A DNA stretch of 64,000 nt from Caloranaerobacter sp050286925 (GCF_050286925.1 NZ_JBFWFX010000007.1:62001-126000), one strand, 5' to 3'; shown: positions 7,280 through 16,660, counted from the stretch's first letter. The notes: generated from the sequence alone by a model not told the origin. Numbers and translations are program-made.

Positions 7280-8416
7280 ATGAATGAATTAGGATTATAC
7301 ATTCATATACCTTTTTGTGTAAGCAAATGTTTTTACTGTGATTTTAATTCATACACAGATAAATCATATATTATAGAAGATTATATAAAATATTTAAAGA
7401 AAGAAATAGATTTGTATTCGGTCGAATTAAAAGATTATAAAGTTAAAACAATATTCATTGGAGGTGGAACACCTTCTAGTATAGATAGTAAATTTCTATG
7501 TGATATTGTAAATCATATTTATAAAAAGTTTAATCTTTCTATGTTAATTGAATTTACAATAGAAGCAAATCCGAAAACATTAGATAAATATAAACTAAAA
7601 GATTACAAAAACTTGGGAATAAATAGAATAAGTTTAGGTCTGCAGTCTTTCAATGATAAATTGCTAAAGAGTATAGGACGAATTCATACTGCTAGAGATT
7701 TTTTAGAAAGCTATGATTTAATAAGGAAGTTTGATTTTAATAATGTTAATGTAGATGTAATGTTTAATCTACCGGGTCAGACAATAAGAGATGTTATTGA
7801 TACATTAAAGAAAGTTATTGCACTAAAAACAGAACATATTTCGTTCTATAGTTTGAAAATAGAAGAGGGAACATTATTTTATAAACTATATAACGAATCT
7901 AGATTAAATTTACCTGATGAAGATACAGAAAGGGAGATGTATTATAAGGGAATAGAGTTATTAGAAGATAATAACTTTATACATTATGAAATATCTAATT
8001 TTGCTAAGCCTGGTTATGAATGTAAGCATAACTTAGTATATTGGAATGTAAAACCTTATCTTGGATTAGGGTTATCTGCTCATTCTAATATAAATAGTAA
8101 AAGATGGAGCAATTTTGGGGATTTTAAGCAGTATTTTAAGTATTTAAGTGAAGATAAATTGCCTATTGAAGAAAGCGAAAAAATAGATATAGAGATGGAA
8201 ATGGCAGAATTTATGATATTAGGATTAAGATTAATTAAAGGAGTAAAAAAATTAGACTTTAAAAAAAGATTCGGATTAAATGTAGATGATATATATGGTA
8301 GGCAATTAAGAAGTTTAGAAGATAAAGGTTTAATAGAAAATAAAGAAGAATATATTAAGTTAACAAAAAGGGGAATCGATTTATCTAACTTAGTCTTTAT
8401 AGAATTACTTCCTTAA
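7280..8416 (+). CDS. hemW: Radical SAM heme chaperone HemW
   Basis: A 378-residue radical-SAM protein. The iron-sulfur motif is Cys13-x3-Cys17-x2-Cys20, followed by Asp-Phe rather than the fourth cysteine of HemN. That pattern separates HemW (a heme-binding chaperone) from the true coproporphyrinogen oxidase. GGGTPS and EANP motifs for SAM binding follow, with a HemN-type C-terminal domain. AAAGGAG (7265-7271) fixes the ATG at 7280; the earlier in-frame start at 7247 lies in the palindromic repeat. The gene is in its usual place before hrcA, with its own transcription unit ending near the hrcA promoter. Confidence 0.93.
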   Translation: MNELGLYIHIPFCVSKCFYCDFNSYTDKSYIIEDYIKYLKKEIDLYSVELKDYKVKTIFIGGGTPSSIDSKFLCDIVNHIYKKFNLSMLIEFTIEANPKTLDKYKLKDYKNLGINRISLGLQSFNDKLLKSIGRIHTARDFLESYDLIRKFDFNNVNVDVMFNLPGQTIRDVIDTLKKVIALKTEHISFYSLKIEEGTLFYKLYNESRLNLPDEDTEREMYYKGIELLEDNNFIHYEISNFAKPGYECKHNLVYWNVKPYLGLGLSAHSNINSKRWSNFGDFKQYFKYLSEDKLPIEESEKIDIEMEMAEFMILGLRLIKGVKKLDFKKRFGLNVDDIYGRQLRSLEDKGLIENKEEYIKLTKRGIDLSNLVFIELLP

Positions 8417-8455
8417 CTACTAATTAATAACTATTGACTAATTAACACAAAAGTA

Positions 8456-8484
8456 TTGACAAATTTTAAAAACAGTGATAATTT
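8456..8484 (+). promoter_or_regulatory. Sigma-A promoter of the heat-shock operon
   Basis: TTGACA, a 17-base spacer, then TAATTT. The CIRCE operator begins 12 bases downstream, so the repressor would cover the transcription start. Confidence 0.85.
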
Positions 8485-8496
8485 AAAAACATAAGA

Positions 8497-8523
8497 TTAG
8501 CACTCGATAGTATAGAGTGCTAA
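8497..8523 (+). promoter_or_regulatory. CIRCE operator
   Basis: TTAGCACTC, nine bases, GAGTGCTAA: a perfect match to the CIRCE consensus, the binding site of HrcA. It controls the hrcA-grpE-dnaK-dnaJ operon that follows. Confidence 0.98.
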
Positions 8524-8587
8524 TAAAAATGACAAGTTTTACAAATTACAAAAATTAGGCTTTCTATAACTAATTGAGGTGGTATAT

Positions 8588-9619
8588 ATGATGTTAAATG
8601 ATAGAAAGCTTAAAATTCTACAGGCTGTAATTCACAGTTATATTACAAGTGCAGAGCCAGTAGGCTCAAGAACTATTGCAAAAAAATATAATCTAGGAGT
8701 TAGCTCAGCGACTATAAGAAATGAGATGTCAGATTTAGAAGAATTAGGATATTTATTACAGCCTCATACTTCAGCAGGAAGAATACCATCTGATAAAGCA
8801 TACAGATTATATGTAGATAATTTAATGCAGATAAGGAAAATTACAGAAGAAGAAAGAAAAAAGATAAAACTAAGTTTGCTTAAAGAAATAAGAGAAATAG
8901 AACAAGTTATACAAAATGCAGCTAAGATTTTATCTGAACTTACAAATTATACATCTTTAGCAATTGCTCCTCAAATAAAAAGAAGTAAATTAAAGAGAAT
9001 ACAGCTAATACCTATAGACGAACATAAAGTGTTGGTTGTTATGGTTACCGATACAGGAATAGTTAAAAATACAGTATTTAGAATTGAAAATGAGGTAAAA
9101 GAAGAGCAGTTAGAAAAGATTACTAATTATCTAAATAGTAAATTAAAAGGATGTTCAATAGAAGATATAAGTAAGAATATTGAAACAGAGTTTGTAAAAG
9201 AGATGTATAGTTTAAGAGATACGATAAAAGACATTTTGCCATTAATAAACCGATCAATAGATGGTATGTATGAGGTAGATTTGTTTGCGGATGGTGTAAC
9301 TAACATATTTAATTTTCCAGAGTATAATGATATTGCAAAAGCAAAAAGCTTTATATCATTTATAGAAAATAAGGAATCTGTAGTAGACATGCTCTTAAAG
9401 AGTGGTTTTCATGATATTGAGATTACTATTGGCAGTGAAAACTGTTATGAAGAGGTAAGTAACTGTAGTTTAATTACTGCAACGTACAGTTTGAATGGCA
9501 AAACAATAGGTAAGATAGGTGTAATTGGACCTACAAGAATGGATTATTCAAAAGTAGTTTCTATTGTAAAATCAATAGCTTATGATTTAAACGAAATCTT
9601 GAATTATTTTGTATCATAA
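8588..9619 (+). CDS. hrcA: Heat-inducible transcription repressor HrcA
   Basis: The 343-residue repressor binds CIRCE and shuts off the operon at normal temperature, with GroEL helping it stay active. The N-terminal winged helix is evident (LKILQAVIHSYITSAEPVGSRTIAKKYNLGVSSATIRNEMSDLEELGYL, in pieces), then HTSAGRIPSDKAYRLYVD, then the GAF-like dimer domain. GAGGTGG at 8576-8582 allows ATG 8588 or 8591; I took the first. It is the first gene after its own operator at 8497-8523, so it regulates itself. Confidence 0.96.
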   Translation: MMLNDRKLKILQAVIHSYITSAEPVGSRTIAKKYNLGVSSATIRNEMSDLEELGYLLQPHTSAGRIPSDKAYRLYVDNLMQIRKITEEERKKIKLSLLKEIREIEQVIQNAAKILSELTNYTSLAIAPQIKRSKLKRIQLIPIDEHKVLVVMVTDTGIVKNTVFRIENEVKEEQLEKITNYLNSKLKGCSIEDISKNIETEFVKEMYSLRDTIKDILPLINRSIDGMYEVDLFADGVTNIFNFPEYNDIAKAKSFISFIENKESVVDMLLKSGFHDIEITIGSENCYEEVSNCSLITATYSLNGKTIGKIGVIGPTRMDYSKVVSIVKSIAYDLNEILNYFVS

Positions 9620-9644
9620 GGGTGTGAGATTTTATCTTGCACCC
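9620..9644 (+). other. Hairpin between hrcA and grpE
   Basis: GGGTGTGAGAT pairs with ATCTTGCACCC around TTT (11 bp with two G-U pairs), directly after the hrcA stop. No T-run follows. Intergenic stems of this type can set mRNA processing or differential expression of hrcA versus the chaperones. Confidence 0.6.
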
Positions 9645-9692
9645 GATGTATTGGATACATATATTTATAAATATTGAAAAGAGGTGAAATGA

Positions 9693-10325
9693 ATGGGAAA
9701 AGATCAATATGAACAAGAAGTTACAAAAGATCAGGTACATAATGAAGAAGAAAAAAATGTAGAAGATATAGAAAAAGATGCTAATGATGTTATAGAAGAA
9801 TCAAAAGAAGATAATAAAGAAGATAATAAAGAAGATAATAAAGAAGATAATAAAGAAGATAATATAGACGAATTAAAAGCAAAACTAGAAGATAAAATGA
9901 AAGAATTAGAAGAATTAAATAATAGATTTTTAAGATTGCAAGCAGACTTTTTAAATTATAAAAAGAGAGTAGAAAAAGAAAAAGAGTCAATATACGCTTA
10001 TGCATCTGAAGAATTAATATGCCAAGTATTACCTGTCATAGATAACTTCGAAAGAGCATTAGATTCAGTTGATGATAGTCAGAAAGAGGATAGTTTCTAT
10101 AAAGGTGTAGAAATGGTTTATAAACAATTATTGGATATACTTAAGAAGAGTGGTTTAGAAGAGATAAAGGCGATTGGAGAAAAGTTTGACCCTAAATTAC
10201 ATCATGGGGTTGCACAAGAAGAATCAAGTGAACATGAAGAAGATACAATAATAGAGGTATATCAAAAAGGATATAAATTAAAAGATAAAGTCATTAGACC
10301 AAGTATGGTAAAAATATCAAAATAA
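9693..10325 (+). CDS. grpE: Nucleotide exchange factor GrpE
   Basis: The 210-residue partner of DnaK releases ADP from the chaperone. The N-terminal 65 residues are acidic and disordered and include five repeats of Lys-Glu-Asp-Asn (residues 38-57). A long coiled coil follows (KLEDKMKELEELNNRFLRLQADFLNYKKR), then the beta-rich head ending VIRPSMVKIS, the family signature. AAGAGGTGA precedes the start. It lies between hrcA and dnaK, 22 bases before dnaK, in the CIRCE operon. Confidence 0.95.
   Translation: MGKDQYEQEVTKDQVHNEEEKNVEDIEKDANDVIEESKEDNKEDNKEDNKEDNKEDNIDELKAKLEDKMKELEELNNRFLRLQADFLNYKKRVEKEKESIYAYASEELICQVLPVIDNFERALDSVDDSQKEDSFYKGVEMVYKQLLDILKKSGLEEIKAIGEKFDPKLHHGVAQEESSEHEEDTIIEVYQKGYKLKDKVIRPSMVKISK
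9804..9863 (+). repeat. Tandem repeat in grpE, 12 bp x 5
   Basis: AAAGAAGATAAT is repeated five times without a mismatch and encodes five Lys-Glu-Asp-Asn units. The unit length keeps the frame, so copy number can vary without killing the gene. Confidence 0.95.
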
Positions 10326-10347
10326 ACTTGAAAGGGAGGAGAAGACT

Positions 10348-12192
10348 ATGGGTAAAATAATAGGTATCGACTTAGGTACAACAAACTCCTGTGTTGCTGT
10401 TATTGAAGGAGGAGAGCCTGTAGTTATACCAAATGCTGAAGGAAATAGAACTACACCTTCAATTGTAGCTTTTACAAAAAATGGAGAAAGACTAGTTGGG
10501 GAAACTGCAAAAAGACAAGCAATTACAAATCCAGATAGAACGATAATTTCAATAAAGAGACATATGGGTACAAACTATAAAGTAAATATTGATGGAAAAG
10601 AATATACACCTCAAGACATTTCTGCTATGATTCTTCAAAAACTTAAAGCAGATGCTGAAAGTTATCTTGGAGAGCCAGTTACAGATGCAGTAATAACTGT
10701 TCCTGCATATTTTACAGACAGCCAAAGACAAGCAACAAAAGATGCAGGTAGAATAGCAGGTTTAAATGTAAGAAGAATTATAAACGAACCAACAGCTGCA
10801 TCACTTGCATATGGTTTAGATAAAGGTGAAGAACAGCAAAAAATATTAGTATTCGACTTAGGAGGAGGTACATTTGACGTATCAATATTAGAAATTGGAG
10901 ATGGAGTATTCGAGGTTATTGCAACAAGTGGTGATAATCATTTAGGTGGAGACGATTTCGACCAAGCGATTATTGATTATCTAGCAGAAGAATTCAAAAA
11001 AGAACATGGAATAGATTTAAGAAATGATAAAATGGCTTTGCAAAGATTAAAAGAAGCAGCAGAAAAAGCTAAAAAAGAATTATCAAGTGTTATGACAACA
11101 AATATAAATCTTCCATTTATTACTGCTACACAAGATGGTCCTAAACATTTAAATATGGATTTAACAAGAGCTAAGTTTGAAGAATTAACAGCTCATCTTG
11201 TAGAGAGAACTATAGAGCCTACTAAGAGGGCATTAGCTGATGCTAATTTATCACCATCAGATATAGATAAAGTTATCTTAGTTGGTGGTTCAACAAGAAT
11301 ACCAGCTGTTCAAAGAGCTATTAAGAATTTAATTGGTAAAGAACCTCATAAGGGAATAAATCCTGATGAGTGTGTAGCTATTGGTGCAGCGATTCAGGCA
11401 GGAGTTTTAAGTGGAGAAGTTAAAGACTTATTATTGCTTGATGTAACTCCACTATCACTAGGTATTGAAACATTAGGTGGAGTATTTACTAAGTTGATTG
11501 AAAGAAATACAACAATACCTACTAGAAAGAGTCAAATATTCTCAACTGCAGCAGATAACCAAACAGCTGTTGACATTCACGTTTTACAAGGTGAAAGACC
11601 AATGGCTAAAGACAATACAACATTAGGTAGATTCCAATTAACTGGTATACCTCCAGCACCAAGGGGAGTGCCACAAATAGAAGTTACTTTCGATATAGAT
11701 GCAAATGGTATAGTGCATGTTTCAGCTAAAGATTTAGGAACAGGTAAAGAACAAAAAATTACTATAACTGCAACTACAAACTTAACTGAAGAAGAAATTC
11801 AAAGAAAAATAAAAGAAGCTGAAAAGTATGCAGAAGAAGATAAGAAGAAAAAAGAAGCTGTTGAAATAAGAAATAATGCTGATTCGATGGTATATCAAAC
11901 AGAAAAAATACTAAATGAATTAGGAGATAAAGTAAGTGAAGATGAAAAATCTAAAGTTAAAGCTAAATTAGATGAATTAAAGAAAGCATTAGAAGGCGAT
12001 AATATAGAAGAAATTAAGAAGAAAACTGAGGAATTAACTAACGAATTCCATGCATTATCACAAAAAATGTATCAGCAGGCATCACAGCAATATGGAGCTC
12101 AGGCTGGGCAGCAAGAAAATAACCAACAAAATGGAAAGAAAGATGAAAATGTAGTTGATGCTGACTATGAAGTTGTAGATGATGATAAATAA
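10348..12192 (+). CDS. dnaK: Chaperone protein DnaK (Hsp70)
   Basis: A full-length Hsp70 of 614 residues. The ATPase domain starts GIDLGTTNSCVAV, with VFDLGGGTFDVSIL and VGGSTRIPAVQ. The linker DLLLLDVTPLSLGIET leads to the substrate-binding domain and a helical lid. The C-terminus is Gln/Asn-rich and ends acidic (DADYEVVDDD) in place of the EEVD of eukaryotes. It refolds proteins with DnaJ and GrpE. The ribosome site is AGGGAGGAG. A strong terminator follows, so dnaJ may be expressed at a lower level than dnaK. Confidence 0.98.
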   Translation: MGKIIGIDLGTTNSCVAVIEGGEPVVIPNAEGNRTTPSIVAFTKNGERLVGETAKRQAITNPDRTIISIKRHMGTNYKVNIDGKEYTPQDISAMILQKLKADAESYLGEPVTDAVITVPAYFTDSQRQATKDAGRIAGLNVRRIINEPTAASLAYGLDKGEEQQKILVFDLGGGTFDVSILEIGDGVFEVIATSGDNHLGGDDFDQAIIDYLAEEFKKEHGIDLRNDKMALQRLKEAAEKAKKELSSVMTTNINLPFITATQDGPKHLNMDLTRAKFEELTAHLVERTIEPTKRALADANLSPSDIDKVILVGGSTRIPAVQRAIKNLIGKEPHKGINPDECVAIGAAIQAGVLSGEVKDLLLLDVTPLSLGIETLGGVFTKLIERNTTIPTRKSQIFSTAADNQTAVDIHVLQGERPMAKDNTTLGRFQLTGIPPAPRGVPQIEVTFDIDANGIVHVSAKDLGTGKEQKITITATTNLTEEEIQRKIKEAEKYAEEDKKKKEAVEIRNNADSMVYQTEKILNELGDKVSEDEKSKVKAKLDELKKALEGDNIEEIKKKTEELTNEFHALSQKMYQQASQQYGAQAGQQENNQQNGKKDENVVDADYEVVDDDK

Positions 12193-12194
12193 AT

Positions 12195-12233
12195 AAACCA
12201 AAGCTAAATCCTCTGGATTTAGCTTTGGTTTTT
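12195..12233 (+). terminator. Terminator between dnaK and dnaJ
   Basis: A perfect 17-bp stem with the loop TCT, ending in a T-run. It lies inside what is usually one operon, so it probably works as a partial terminator that lowers dnaJ expression. Confidence 0.85.
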
Positions 12234-12255
12234 GATGTTGAAAGGTGGTGAAAAA

Positions 12256-13398
12256 ATGAGCAAGAGAGATTACTACGAAATATTAGGTGTTAGCAAAAAT
12301 GCATCAGAGCAAGAAATTAAGAAAGCATATAGAAAATTAGCAAAAAAATATCATCCAGACTTAAATCCAGGGGATAAAGAAGCTGAACAAAAATTTAAAG
12401 AAATAAATGAGGCCTATGAAGTATTGAGTGACCCAGAAAAAAGAGCAAGATACGATAGATTTGGTCATGCAGGTGTAAATGGTAATGCAGCAGGAGGATT
12501 TGAACAAGGTTTTGGTGGGTTTGAAGGCTTTGGAGGATTTGGTGATATATTTGATGATATTTTTGAAGCTTTTGGTGGAGGCTTTTCACGAAGAAGAAAA
12601 TCAGGACCTAAAAGAGGTGCTGATTTAAAATATACATTAGATTTAGAGTTTGAAGAAGCAGCTTTTGGCGTTGAAAAGGAAATAAAAATTAGACGAACAG
12701 AAAACTGTTCAGTATGTAATGGAACAGGTGCTAAACCAGGGACTAAAAAAACGACTTGTCCTAAATGTAATGGTACAGGAGAGCTAAGATACGCTCACAA
12801 TACACCTTTTGGTCAATTTGTTAATGTAAGAACTTGTGATAGATGTCATGGAACAGGAGAAATTATAGAAGTTCCATGTTCAAATTGTGGAGGAACTGGT
12901 AAAGAGCGTCGTTTAAGAAAGATAAACATAAAAATACCAGCAGGAGTAGATACAGGTTCAGTAATACCTCTCAGAGGTGAAGGAGAACCTGGTGAAAAAG
13001 GAGGGCCTCCAGGAGATTTATATGTCTATATAAACGTATTGCCTCATGAAATCTTTGAACGTGAAGGAAATGATGTTATTTGTGAAATACCTATAACTTT
13101 TGTGCAGGCAGCATTAGGGGCTACTATTGAAGTGCCAACACTTGATGGAAAGGTAAGATACAAAATACCAGAAGGGACACAAACAGGTACAATTTTTAGA
13201 TTGAAAAATAAAGGTATTCCATATATCAGAGGTAACGGCAGAGGAGACCAGTATGTTAAGGTAAAAGTACAAGTACCTAAGAAACTAAATGAAAAGCAGA
13301 AACAGATTTTAAGAGAGTTTGCAAAGGCTACTGGAGATACTGCTGTCGAGCATAAAAAAGGATTTTTCGATAAAGTAAAAGATGCTTTCGGAGGTTAA
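12256..13398 (+). CDS. dnaJ: Chaperone protein DnaJ (Hsp40)
   Basis: A type I Hsp40 of 380 residues that stimulates the DnaK ATPase and hands over substrates. The order is J-domain (DYYEILGV, HPD motif in YHPDLNPGD), Gly/Phe-rich region, four CxxCxGxG zinc repeats (CSVCNGTG, CPKCNGTG, CDRCHGTG, CSNCGGTG) and the C-terminal peptide-binding domain. The start is ATG 12256, after AAAGGTGGTG; the in-frame ATG at 12232 falls in the terminator and was rejected. Confidence 0.97.
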   Translation: MSKRDYYEILGVSKNASEQEIKKAYRKLAKKYHPDLNPGDKEAEQKFKEINEAYEVLSDPEKRARYDRFGHAGVNGNAAGGFEQGFGGFEGFGGFGDIFDDIFEAFGGGFSRRRKSGPKRGADLKYTLDLEFEEAAFGVEKEIKIRRTENCSVCNGTGAKPGTKKTTCPKCNGTGELRYAHNTPFGQFVNVRTCDRCHGTGEIIEVPCSNCGGTGKERRLRKINIKIPAGVDTGSVIPLRGEGEPGEKGGPPGDLYVYINVLPHEIFEREGNDVICEIPITFVQAALGATIEVPTLDGKVRYKIPEGTQTGTIFRLKNKGIPYIRGNGRGDQYVKVKVQVPKKLNEKQKQILREFAKATGDTAVEHKKGFFDKVKDAFGG

Positions 13399-13433
13399 AA
13401 TCACTCCATATTCATTGGAGTGATTTACTTTTA
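13397..13433 (+). terminator. Terminator after dnaJ
   Basis: AAATCACTCCA and TTGGAGTGATTT form the stem, then ACTTTT. It closes the heat-shock operon. Confidence 0.75.
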
Positions 13434-13520
13434 ACAAACTTATTTTTTCGAAAATTTATGAAAATAAAAGCGAATGCTTTCGCATGAGCATTATTTTCAT
13501 AAATAGTTTACTTTTGTATT
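13434..13520. repeat. Short foldback repeat related to 7021-7208
   Basis: Core arms at 13454-13477 and 13482-13505 surround the loop TTTC. The arms contain TATGAAAATAA and AGCGAATGC, with GCATGAGC and TTATTTTCATA opposite. The same blocks form the outer ends of the foldback at 7021-7208, but the structured middle is absent here. Confidence 0.7.
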
Positions 13521-13599
13521 TTTGCTGGTTTTTTTTAATTTAATAGGGTATAATAAAGTGGAAATAAAGAAGATTAAATATAAAGGATGTGGGGCTAAA

Positions 13600-14556
13600 A
13601 TGAAGTGGATTGAGGTCCAGATTAAAACCACTACGGAAGCAGTTGAGGTTGTATCGAATATTTTATATGAAGCTGGAGTAGGGGGGTTAGTCATTGAAGA
13701 TCCTAATGATTTAATATTCCAAAACAAAAATGAAGGAGATTGGGATTACATAGACCCTACTTTAGTAGAGCAAAACTTTGAAGGAGTAATCGTAAAAGGG
13801 TATTTACCAGAAAGTGAAGACTTAATAGACAAAATAGAGTTAATAAAACAGAACGTAGAAAAAATACCGCAATACAATTTGGACAAGGGGTTAGGAGAAG
13901 TTACAACATCAGAAGTTTATGAAAAAGACTGGGCCAATTCATGGAAGAAGTATTATAAACCAAAGAAGATAGGTGAGAAAATAGTTGTTAAACCTTCATG
14001 GGAAAGTTATGACAAAAAGCCAGAAGATATCGTAATAGAGCTTGATCCTGGTATGGCTTTTGGTACAGGAACTCATGAAACAACTATAATGTGTATAAGA
14101 CAATTAGAAAAATATGTTCATCAACATGATATAGTTTTTGATATAGGTTGTGGTACTGGTATATTGTCAATTGCAGCTGCTAAGCTTGGGGCAATAAGTA
14201 CTATAGGAATAGATTTAGATGAAGTATCTGTTAAAGTAGCTAAAGAAAATGTTAGAAAAAATGGAGTTGCTAATACTGTTCAGATTAGAAAAGGTAATCT
14301 CTTGGATGTAGTTGACGGAAAGGCTAATGTTATTGTTGCTAATATAATAGCTGAAGTTATTGTAAAGCTTGCAGAAGTTGTTCCTAAATTTTTGTTAGAA
14401 GATGGAGTTTTTATAGCTTCTGGAATAATATTAGATAAGATAAAAGACGTTGAAGCTGCTTTAGATAAGAATGGTTTAGAAGTAATTGATGAAATGAAAA
14501 TGGGAGAATGGGCGTGCCTAGTATCTAGAATTAAAGAGGGATCAGAGAATGCATAA
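13600..14556 (+). CDS. prmA: Ribosomal protein L11 methyltransferase
   Basis: A SAM-dependent enzyme of 318 residues that trimethylates ribosomal protein L11. The N-terminal substrate domain is followed by the Rossmann fold with FDIGCGTGILSIAAAKLGA (motif I) and VANIIAEV, where PrmA has its NIL-like motif IV. The PrmA start MKWIEVQIKTT is at ATG 13600; the open frame from 13522 adds residues without family match. It overlaps rsmE by eight bases. prmA-rsmE-mtaB form a tightly packed operon. Confidence 0.95.
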   Translation: MKWIEVQIKTTTEAVEVVSNILYEAGVGGLVIEDPNDLIFQNKNEGDWDYIDPTLVEQNFEGVIVKGYLPESEDLIDKIELIKQNVEKIPQYNLDKGLGEVTTSEVYEKDWANSWKKYYKPKKIGEKIVVKPSWESYDKKPEDIVIELDPGMAFGTGTHETTIMCIRQLEKYVHQHDIVFDIGCGTGILSIAAAKLGAISTIGIDLDEVSVKVAKENVRKNGVANTVQIRKGNLLDVVDGKANVIVANIIAEVIVKLAEVVPKFLLEDGVFIASGIILDKIKDVEAALDKNGLEVIDEMKMGEWACLVSRIKEGSENA

Positions 14557-15295
14557 ATTCTTTGTAGATAAAAAAGACATTGCAGAAAATAAAATAATTA
14601 TTAAAGGTGAAGATGTAAAACATATAAAAAATGTATTAAGACTAGATATTGGTGAAATTATAAATGTATCAAACTGTGAAGGTAAAGAATATATTGCAGA
14701 AATAACGGAGATAGAAAAAGATTACGTAGAGGTAGTTATTAAAAAAGAGTTTGAATCGAAAAATGAACCTCCGATACAAATTATACTTTATCAAGGCTTA
14801 CCAAAATCTACAAAGATGGATTTGATTATTCAAAAGGCAACTGAATTAGGGGTTGTTGAAATAGTACCATTAATAACAAAAAGAACAGTAGTTAAAGTTG
14901 AAAGTGAAAAAAAAGAACTCAAAAAGCTAGAAAGATGGAGACGTATTGCAAAAGAAGCGTCTAAACAATGTAAAAGAGGAATTATACCAGTTGTTAGTAA
15001 AATAATAACTTTTAATGAGATGATTGATAGATTAAAGGGTGAAGAATTTATTTTAGTCCCGTATGAAAATGAAATGAAAATTGGATTAAAAGATATATTA
15101 AAGACTTATAAAAAAGGTAAAATTAATATAATAATAGGTCCAGAAGGCGGCTTTGAAGAAGAAGAAATAGAAAGATTAAAAGAGATTAATGCTCATATAA
15201 TTTCTTTAGGACCTAGAATTTTAAGAACAGAAACTGCAGGATTTACTACCATATCCGTAGTTATGTATGAGCTTGGAGATTTAGGAGTGATTTAG
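14549..15295 (+). CDS. rsmE: 16S rRNA m3U1498 methyltransferase
   Basis: A 248-residue SPOUT-fold enzyme that methylates U1498 in the decoding region of 16S rRNA. An N-terminal PUA-like domain (EDVKHIKNVLRL) is followed by the knotted domain with IGPEGGFEEEEI and LGPRILRTETA, which form the SAM site. It overlaps prmA by eight bases and stops one base before the mtaB start, so translation is probably coupled. Confidence 0.95.
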   Translation: MHKFFVDKKDIAENKIIIKGEDVKHIKNVLRLDIGEIINVSNCEGKEYIAEITEIEKDYVEVVIKKEFESKNEPPIQIILYQGLPKSTKMDLIIQKATELGVVEIVPLITKRTVVKVESEKKELKKLERWRRIAKEASKQCKRGIIPVVSKIITFNEMIDRLKGEEFILVPYENEMKIGLKDILKTYKKGKINIIIGPEGGFEEEEIERLKEINAHIISLGPRILRTETAGFTTISVVMYELGDLGVI

Positions 15296-16603
15296 ATGAA
15301 AACTGTTGCCTTTTATACTTTGGGTTGTAAAGTAAATCAGTATGAAACAGAAGCAATGGCTAAGCTTTTCAAAAAAAATGGATACACTGTTGTAAATGCA
15401 GAAGATAAGGCAGATGTTTATGTTATAAATACTTGCACAGTTACTAACCTTGGTGATAGGAAGTCAAGACAGTTCATAAGAAGAGCAAAGAGAATGAATA
15501 AAGAATCTATTGTGGCTGTTGTTGGATGTTATGTGCAAGTTTCACCTGATGAAGTATTTGAAATCGAAGATGTAGATTTGGTTATTGGTACGAGTGATAA
15601 GAATAAAATAGTAAAGCTGTGTGAAGAGGTTAAAGAAAAGAATAAACGCATAAAAATTGTTGAAGATATAATGAAAGTAAGGGAATTTGAAGAAATGTCT
15701 ATAGATGAAGTAAATGGTAAAACTAGAGCGTTTATTAAGATACAGGAAGGATGTAATCAATATTGCTCATATTGCATTATACCTTATGCAAGAGGTCCTG
15801 TAAGAAGTAGAAATTTACAAAATATTGTAAAAGAAGTAGAAAAGCTTGGTCGAAGAGGCTTTAAAGAGATTGTTTTAACAGGGATACATGTAGCGTCATA
15901 TGGAAAAGATTTAGGGGATATAAGATTAATAGATGTTATTGAAGCCATACATGACATTGATGGTATAGAAAGAATAAGATTAAGTTCATTAGAGCCTACA
16001 ATAGTAACAGAAGAGTTTATGAGCAGACTAAGTAAACTTCCAAAAGTATGTGACCATTTTCACTTATCACTACAAAGTGGAAGCAATACAGTTTTAAAAA
16101 GAATGAACAGAAAATATACAACCGAAGAGTATTTAAGTATAGTGAAACTTATAAGAAAATATATGCCTGATGTAGGCTTGACGACAGATATAATAGTAGG
16201 TTTCCCAGGAGAAACAGATGAAGAGTTTGAAGAAACATATAATTTTGTCAAAGAAGTAGGTTTTTCAAGAATACATGTTTTTAAATATTCTCCAAGAGAG
16301 GGTACACCTGCGGCAAAATTTAAAAATCAAGTTGATGGCACAGTCAAAACAGAACGAAGCAGAAAATTAATAGAACTAGGCGAAAGGCTTAACAAGATTT
16401 TCAATGAAAGATTTATAGGCAAGATAATGGATGTTTTATTTGAAGAGGAAGTTAAAGGAAAATCTGGATTAATGGAAGGATATACGACAAATTATATTCG
16501 GGTTATGGCTAAAGGAGATATTTCGATTGAAGGAGAAATACTGCCTGTTAAAATGAATAAAATATCAGGTGAAAATTTAATAGGTGAAATTGTAAATAAA
16601 TAA
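15296..16603 (+). CDS. mtaB: tRNA t6A37 methylthiotransferase MtaB
   Basis: A radical-SAM methylthiotransferase of 435 residues that adds the methylthio group to t6A at tRNA position 37. The N-terminal domain carries the three cysteines of the second cluster (TLGCKVNQYE, NTCTVTN, VGCYVQ). The SAM cluster is CNQYCSYCIIPYARG, and a TRAM RNA-binding domain closes the protein. The GCKVNQYE start distinguishes MtaB from MiaB and RimO. It begins immediately after the rsmE stop. Confidence 0.95.
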   Translation: MKTVAFYTLGCKVNQYETEAMAKLFKKNGYTVVNAEDKADVYVINTCTVTNLGDRKSRQFIRRAKRMNKESIVAVVGCYVQVSPDEVFEIEDVDLVIGTSDKNKIVKLCEEVKEKNKRIKIVEDIMKVREFEEMSIDEVNGKTRAFIKIQEGCNQYCSYCIIPYARGPVRSRNLQNIVKEVEKLGRRGFKEIVLTGIHVASYGKDLGDIRLIDVIEAIHDIDGIERIRLSSLEPTIVTEEFMSRLSKLPKVCDHFHLSLQSGSNTVLKRMNRKYTTEEYLSIVKLIRKYMPDVGLTTDIIVGFPGETDEEFEETYNFVKEVGFSRIHVFKYSPREGTPAAKFKNQVDGTVKTERSRKLIELGERLNKIFNERFIGKIMDVLFEEEVKGKSGLMEGYTTNYIRVMAKGDISIEGEILPVKMNKISGENLIGEIVNK

Positions 16604-16660
16604 AGGATTTTTTAATGGCATTGTTGAATATATAATTAGGGCAGTAAGGAGGTGAACTAG

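Noticed and set aside
9790..10005. Reverse frame of repeated Leu-Tyr residues opposite grpE
   Set aside because: It is the complement of the Lys-Glu-Asp-Asn repeat and has no start signal.
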